Positions 58,022 through 64,000 of a stretch of 64,000 nucleotides of DNA are shown in pieces; the stretch's first letter is position 1, and each line of letters starts with the position of its first letter. The position numbers and the translations under genes were made by a program. Source of the stretch: Argopecten irradians (lineage: Eukaryota; Mollusca; Bivalvia; Pectinida; Pectinidae); the NCBI RefSeq assembly GCF_041381155.1, contig NC_091145.1, positions 38,269,882 to 38,333,881 of the forward strand. The letters run 5' to 3'. The notes under the pieces are model-generated. The model was not told where the DNA came from and did no database searches. It saw only the letters and a program-made list of their open reading frames with translations.

Positions 58022-60549
58022 TCAGAAGTATTTAACTTCAGAAGTATTTCTATTTAAACATTCATTCTTCATAATGTCAAACAGCTTTCTATTCCTTTGA
58101 CGGATGGGGTCAGTGTTATCAACTTCCACACAAGACATCCTCGTCTGATGTGGCGCACCGATGCCACCAATCTTTAAATTCTCTTGGTAGACAGCAAGTT
58201 TAGACCTTGTCTGGGCAAAAAAGTCCGCTTTCTTTGCCCTCATGGCCTCTGTTAGTCCGTTAGACAAGTACCTGGTGTTGATAACCAGCCACGACGTCAG
58301 TATAGCATCCATGTTCACTTTGTAGTGTCCTACACGTCCGACTAAAATTGGCACCTTCAAACTTTCCAAGAGGACATCGAAAGTTGAATCATAAAAGTAG
58401 AATATCAAATCAGTTTTTGTTACACCAATACAAGGAATCAGGGAAATTTCATCTGGCTCAAGATTCTTCTGAAGAAATGAATTCACAATGGTCTCTGCTA
58501 TTATATGTTCCTTGTTGAAACTCACATGCCATTTTGTCTCTGAAATGTGTTCATTCTCAAGACTTTCTTCCACAGACTCATGAACAGGTTCCACAATAAC
58601 AGCATCATCAAAGAGAATGTCTACCCTGCCATGCCAGACTTTTTCATTTCCTTGGAAGAAATTAAAGATAATTTAAGTTAAAAGTTATCAATAAATAAAA
58701 GAAATTTGCCACACAACATGTACACGTAATTTATTTAATTTATCGTTAGGGGTCAATTAATGATAACTCCTCAGAAATCTACAAGATATTAACTTCAACA
58801 AGAGGCCCATGGGCCTTAACGGTCATCTGACTATTAGCAAAATACATCATAGTCGTTTAAAGATTTTAGCCTATTTGACCCCTGTGACCTTGATTGAAGG
58901 TCAAGGTCATTCATTTGAATAAACTTGGTAGCCCTTCATCCCAGCATGTCACAGGTCCTGTATCTGGTCTCTAGGCCTTCTAGTTATTCTCAAGAAGTCA
59001 TATAAAGAATTTAACCTATTTGACCCCTGCAAACTTGAATGACAGTCAAGGTCATTAATTTGAACAAACTCGATAGACCTTCAAGAAAGCATGCTGCAGG
59101 CTCAATATGAGCATTCCAGACCTTTCTGTTCTTGAGAAGAATTTGGTTAAAGATTTAAACCTATCCGGCCCCATGACCTTGAATGACGGTTAAGGTCATT
59201 CATTTGAACAAACTTAGTAGCCCTTCATCCCAGCATGCTTCACGCCAAATATCCATACCCTGGGCCTTCTAGTTCTTAAGATTTTGTTGTTTAAAGATTT
59301 TAGCCTATTTGACCCCTGTGACCTTGAATGAAGGTCAAGGTCATTTATTTAACTAAACTTGTTAACCCTTCATCCCAACATGTCACAGGCCCAATATCAG
59401 GTTTCTTGGCCTCCTACTTATTCTCAAGAAATTGTTTAAAGATTTTCCTATTTGACCCCTGTGACCTTGAATGAAGGTTAAGGTCATTAATTTGAAAAAA
59501 CTAGCTAGCCCTTCATGAAAGTATGCTGCAGGCTCAATATGAGCATTCCAGACCTTTCTGTTCTTGAGAAGAATTTGTTTAAAGATTTAAACCTATTTGA
59601 CCCCATGACCTTGAATGATGGTCAAGGTCATCCATTTGAACAAACTTGATAGCCATTCATCCCAGCATGCTGCAGGCCCAATATCAGTACCCTGGACCTT
59701 TCGGTTATTGAGAAGAATTCGTTTTGAATGAAAAGTGAACGACGGACGGCGTACGACGGACGGTGCATGATGTCAAATTGGTCATTCTGACCCTTCGGTC
59801 CGATGACCTAAAAATCATCATATCAGTACCGGTAATGAGCCATGCAGTAACCTTACCCAAGAACAGTTTCTTGCTACAGAAAATACAGATATATATTAAT
59901 GAAATATTTTATCACATTCAAGCTAACTACTTGCAATTAAGTAAATTGTTTTAATTTACATAACCATCAATTAAATTATACACCTACAATATTTGTACAT
60001 CAAAAATTGGTAAATGTACCATATTTGCTGCAATTAATGCCCAGCACTTGAAAATTATAACAAATGGGGAAAGGTGTATAATATAAGGGAACCAAAATGT
60101 AAGTATCCGGGCCTCAAACAGGATGTGGCGCAGTGGTAGAAGACGCAGCTATGTTTGGCTAGGCGATTGGGTGCCGTAGATCGTGAGTTCGAGGCCTGGA
60201 TATATAGGACACAAGTCAATAAATTGTCATGCTTTGTTAAATTTTGTTTCTTTGATATTTATTATATATATATATATATATAAATTCAACTCCTTCTCCA
60301 TAAGTTTGAAGGGGCACTAATTACAGAGAATACGGTAAACAGTGTCCACTATACCTATACTTGTATCTCCATGATTTTCCTTTGATATGCATTCTTGTAT
60401 TTGACATGGACAGCTGGTAACCATTGTGTCTTTATTCACTTTGTAGTCTGGAACAAATGCCAGTAAACTAAACAGGTGGTTTGTTAAAAGCATAGCTAGG
60501 TCAGACTCTCCACAATTTGGAGCGGTGTTTTCCAGTACAGCTTGCGACT
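58022..60549 (-). CDS. Uncharacterised gene (3' part), possible PD-(D/E)XK-like fold
   Basis: Two - strand exons: 60549-60355 (acceptor TTATTTCAG, donor AG|GTATAG) and 58650-58022 (acceptor CTTCCAAG), joined in phase 1 across a 1.7-kb intron. The joined 273 residues run from SQAVLENTAPNCGESDLAML through SIGNEKVWHGRVDILFDDAV to NTSEVKYF and the stop. GESD, WHGRVDILF and AVIVEP are spaced like the Glu, Asp and Glu positions of a PD-(D/E)XK nuclease core, but the usual Lys is not seen, so this is a weak inference. IGVTKTDLIFYFYDSTFDVL is a second well-formed hydrophobic block. Upstream exons would be right of 60549; none was recognised. It could be a retroelement-linked gene or a lineage-expanded host family. 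Confidence 0.6.
58796..59814 (+). mobile_element. Helentron/pearl-like non-autonomous element with six 144-bp core repeats
   Basis: Starts AACAAGAGGCCCATGGGCCT (a hairpin) then TAACGGTCATCTGAC. Six tandem units follow, each with TTTGACCCC, GTGACCTTGAATGAAGG and TCAAGGTCATT or TTAAGGTCATT (at 58901, 59046, 59190, 59334, 59478, 59622). It ends with ACGGACGG repeats and the hairpin CTGACCCTTCGGTCCG-ATGACCTAAAAA. The element at 62708 has the same ends but a different core. Variable tandem cores between fixed ends are the hallmark of bivalve 'pearl' elements; the naming is by resemblance. It lies in the intron of the - strand gene. Confidence 0.7.
60118..60205 (+). mobile_element. tRNA-derived SINE head
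   Basis: GATGTGGCGCAGTGGTAGAA fits box A and GATCGTGAGTTCGAGGCCTG fits box B. Spacing is somewhat longer than in a tRNA. An AT microsatellite follows near 60260-60283. Confidence 0.55.
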
Positions 60550-60649
60550 CTGAAATAACAAAAGTATTTCCCACAATTAAATGTTGAAATAATCCACATA
60601 AAGACATTTAAGTAACAGTCTCTGCAGCTAAATGAAATGAATCTTCACT

Positions 60650-62450
60650 TAAATGTACTAGAGGCCACAGACCCAGTACTGATGTGTATCTCTATGTACT
60701 AGAGGCCACAGGCCCAGTACTGATGTGTATTTCTATGTACTAGAGGCCATAGACCCAGTACTGATGTGTATGTATCTCTATGTACTAGAGGCCAAGACCC
60801 ACAGTATCCCATGTACTAGAGGCCAAGACCCAGTACTGTGTATCTCCATGTACTAGAGGCCACAGACCCAGTACTGATGTGTATCTCATGTACTAGAGGC
60901 CACAGCCCAGTACTGATGTGTGATCTCCATGTACTAGAGGCCACAGACCCAGTACTGATGTGTATCTCATGTACTAGAGGCCACAGCCCAGTACTGATGT
61001 GTATCTCCATGACTAGAGGCCACAGACCCAGTACTGATGTGTATCTTATGTCCATACTGGTGTTCTCAGACTAGGCCACAGCCCAGTACTGATGTGTATC
61101 TCATGTACAGAGGCCCCGTACTGTGTGTATCTCATGTACTAGAGGCACAGTCCCAGTACTGATGTGTATCTCTATGCACTAGAGGCCACAGACCCAGTAC
61201 TGATGTGTATCTCCATGTACTAGAGACCACAGTCCCAGTTCTGATGTGTATCTGCATGTACTAGAGGCCACAGGCCCAGTATTGATGTGTATCTCCATGT
61301 ACTAGAGGCCACAAGCCCAGTATTGATGTGTATCTCCATGTACTAGAGGCCATCCCAGTATTGATGTGTATCTCCATGTACTAGAGGCCACAGGCCCAGT
61401 ATTGATGTGTATCTCCATGTACTAGAGGCCATAGGCCCAGTATTGGTGTGTATCTCCATGTACTAGAGGCTACAGTCCCAGTATTGGTGTGTATCTCCAT
61501 GTACTAGAGGCCATAGACCCAGTATTGATGTGTATCTCCATGTACTAGAGGCCATAGACCCAGTACTGATGTGTATCTCCATGTAGTAGAGGCCACAGAC
61601 CCAGTATTGATGTGTATCTCCATGTACTAGAGGCCACAGGCCCAGTATTGATGTGTATCTCCATGTACTAGAGGCCACAGGCCCAGTATTGATGTGTATC
61701 TCCATGTACTAGAGGCCACAGGCCCAGTATTGATGTGTATCTCCATGTACTAGATGCCACAGGCCCAGTACTGATTTGTATCTCCATGTACTAGAGGCCA
61801 CAGGCCCAGTACTGATGTGTATCTCCTTGTACTAGGGGCCACAGGCCCAGTATTAATGTGTATATCCATGTATAAGAGGCCACAGGCTCAGTATTGATGT
61901 GTATCTCCATGTACTAGAGGCTACAAGCCCAGTACTGATGTGTATCTCCATGTACTAGAGGCCACAGACCCAGTATTGATGTGTATCTCCATGTACTAGA
62001 GGCCACAGGCCCAGTACTGATGTGTATCTCCATGTACTAGAGGCCACAGACCCAGTACTGATGTGTATCTCCATGTACTAGAGGCCACAGTCCCAGTACT
62101 GATGTGTATCTCTATGTACTAGAGGCCACAGGCCCAGTATTGATGTGTATCTCCATGTACTAGAGGCCACAGGCCCAGTATTGATGTGTATCTCCATGTA
62201 CTAGAGGCCACAGGCCCAGTACTGATGTGTATCTCCATGTACTAGAGGCCATAGGCCCAGTATTGATGTGTATCTCCTTGTATTAGAGGCCAAAGGCCCA
62301 GTATTGATGTGTATCTCCATGTACTAGAGGCCACAGGCCCAGTTTTGATGTGTATCTCCATGTACTACAGGCCACAGGCCCAGTATTGATGTGTATCTCC
62401 ATGTTCTAGAGGCCATAGGCCCAGTATTGATGTGTATCTCCATGTATTAG
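60650..62450. repeat. 41-bp minisatellite
   Basis: About 43 copies of a unit containing GTACTAGAGGCCACAGGCCC, AGTATTGATGTGTATCTCCA and T. Units from 60800 to 61150 are irregular, with small deletions; those after 61300 are uniform. It lies upstream of the - strand exon at 60355-60549. Open frames on both strands are by-products. Confidence 0.93.
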
Positions 62451-62662
62451 TAATTTATTATTTACATATGTTTAGCCTGCAATTACAATATTTAAATTAT
62501 GTCATCGAAGTAAAGTGAGTTAATTTTTCGGAAAATTTGTGAGCATGCATGCAGTTGTACATGGTGAAATATTTGTTTTTCTGAATGCTGACAAGAGACA
62601 AAACAAAATAAAAATATGAAGGGTCAATTTTAACAGCATTGTTTTTAGTGTACAAAATTTTG

Positions 62663-64000
62663 TTAAAGGCCCACTACCTTTCTGGAGCAAAATATAAAGG
62701 TTTCTTAAACAAGAGGCCCAAAGGGCCTTTACGGTCATCTGACTACCTTGGCAATAGTAAAATGAATTATATATGATGACACTTTGTCAAGGCCATGTCA
62801 GGATCATTTTCAATTTTTTTCAACGAATTCTAATTCAAACAAGAGGTACAAGGGCCTTAACATATAGGAAATTAATTAGATATAGTGTCATGGTAGCCAT
62901 CTTTGATTTGGGATCAACCAGAGATGTAACAATACTTTGTCGGGACCATATCAGGATCATTTCATGCAAGTTTCAGCCAAATCGCACCGGTAGAACTTGA
63001 GTAAAAGTTCAAAATGTTGTCAGGACCATGTCAGGATCATTTCATGCAAGTTTCAGCCAAATCGCACAGGTAGAACTTGAGAAGAAGTTCAAAATGTGAT
63101 TTCAAGATGGCAGCTGTGGCAGCAATCTTAGATTTCGAATCGACCCCAAAAATAACAACACTTTTTGGGACCATGTCAGGATCATTTCATGCAAGTTTCA
63201 GCCAAATCGCACCGGTAGAACTTGAGAAGAAGTTCAAAATGTGTTTTCAAGATGGCGGCTGTGGCGGCCATCTTGGATTTTGGATCGACCCCAAAAATAA
63301 CAACACTTTGTCGGGACCATGTTAGGATCATTTCATGCAAGTTTCAGCCAAATCGCACCGGTAGAACATGAGAAGAAGTTCAAAATGTGTTTTCAAGATG
63401 GCGGCTGTGGCGGCCATCTTGGATTTTGGATCGACCCCAAAAATAACAACACTTTGTCGGGACCATGTTAGGATCATTTCATGCAAGTTTCAGCTAAATC
63501 TCACATGTAGAACTTGTTAAGAAGCTCAAAATGTGTTTTCAAGATGGCGGCTGTGGCAGCCATCTTGGATTTCGGATCGACCCGAAAAATAACAACACTT
63601 GGTCGAGACTATGTCAGGATCATTTCATGGCGCATGGCGCACGACGACAGACGAAGCATGATGGCTATAGGTCATCCTGACCCTTCGGGTCAGATGACCT
63701 AAAAACATTAATAACATTATAAAATTTACACAGATGGACTAGCTAAGATGTAGTTACAACACCAAACATATGCAAGATTTCCTGCGTAATATCTATATGA
63801 AAACAGCTATTGGAGAGTCATTTCTGTTTTTTTACTGTCTGGTGCAGTGATAGTCAACTACCGCACTGTATTTGGGACGCAGCAGGAATCATAAGACGAC
63901 CCAAGTTATGAACATTTATATTTTTATATATTTAATCAAATTGTTGAGAAGATGATGATAAGTATTTATAGTAACAGTAACTTTTGCAACACTACAAAAT
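62663..64000. mobile_element. TTAA-target MITE, AGGCCCACTACC family, copy 2, split and running off the window
   Basis: Left end TTAA-AGGCCCACTACCTTTCTG. After about 45 bp it is interrupted by the element at 62708-63705. It continues with AAAACAGCTATTGG, CAGTGATAGTCAACTACCGC and ATAAGACGACCC, matching 55860-55945 of copy 1. The right end lies beyond the window. Confidence 0.65.
62708..63705 (+). mobile_element. Helentron/pearl-like non-autonomous element with 146-bp core repeats
   Basis: Starts AACAAGAGGCCCAAAGGGCC then TTTACGGTCATCTGAC. The core units contain GGATCATTTCATGCAAGTTT, AGCCAAATCGCACCGGTAGA and CAAGATGGCGGCTGTGGCGG; AAGATGG occurs at 63104, 63249, 63395 and 63541. It ends ACGACGACAGACGAAGC and the hairpin CTGACCCTTCGGGTCAG-ATGACCTAAAAA. 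Ends match the element at 58796, core does not. It is nested in a TTAA MITE. Confidence 0.72.

Noticed and set aside
60816..61705. Repeated open frames in the 41-bp minisatellite on both strands
   Set aside because: Repeat by-products; the unit is not a multiple of three and frames survive only through irregular copies.

Overview
The window looks like nuclear DNA of a marine bivalve mollusc. It is AT-rich and has small exons with GT/AG borders set in long introns. It also has many minisatellites, tRNA-derived SINEs, palindromic MITEs and elements resembling the bivalve 'pearl'/Helentron-like family. Species cannot be fixed from sequence alone. There is no bacterial-style gene organisation, rRNA or CRISPR array.

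The main gene content is a head-to-tail cluster of three related type I receptor genes on the + strand, all built like interleukin-17 receptors. Gene 1 enters from the left edge; only its last two exons are seen (2414-2506, 3186-3733). Gene 2 runs from 8411 to 19568 (8 exons, 567 aa predicted). Gene 3 runs from 28314 to 47272 (11 exons, 778 aa predicted). Exon junction phases match throughout, and the membrane-proximal exons of genes 2 and 3 correspond one to one, including a 48-nt exon in each. Only gene 3 carries the SEFIR signalling domain. Genes 1 and 2 keep the exon before it, a DSG motif and a conserved C-terminal tail, but have no SEFIR domain. Gene 2 also lacks the first ectodomain module. 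The cluster therefore pairs one signalling-competent receptor with two SEFIR-less paralogues (candidate decoy, modulatory or neofunctionalised receptors).

A second theme is tandem duplication at the splice borders of the transmembrane exon. In gene 3 the following intron is about 3 kb of two minisatellites whose units copy the exon end and the 5' splice site. In gene 2 the 3' splice site and start of the transmembrane exon are present three times at 64-65 bp spacing; either upstream copy would lead to a stop before the membrane segment. Upstream of the gene 1 tail lies a 39-bp minisatellite in which most units carry a strong 5' splice site consensus.

On the - strand, 58022-60549 holds two exons of an uncharacterised gene with weak resemblance to a PD-(D/E)XK nuclease fold. 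A 5'-truncated, broken LINE (L1/Tx1-like reverse transcriptase) lies at about 22.0-24.5 kb on the - strand. The rest is intergenic or intronic DNA filled with repeats: a hAT-type MITE with perfect 8-bp target duplications (10017-10756), a MULE-like MITE with perfect 9-bp duplications (12823-13668), TTAA-target MITE families, nested inverted repeats at 49.9-53.8 kb, palindromic satellites at 40.1-40.4 and 54.4-54.7 kb, minisatellites at 33.6-34.2 and 60.65-62.45 kb, and three elements sharing a terminal hairpin (ends near 14120, 59814 and 63705), two of them with inner tandem units of 144-146 bp.
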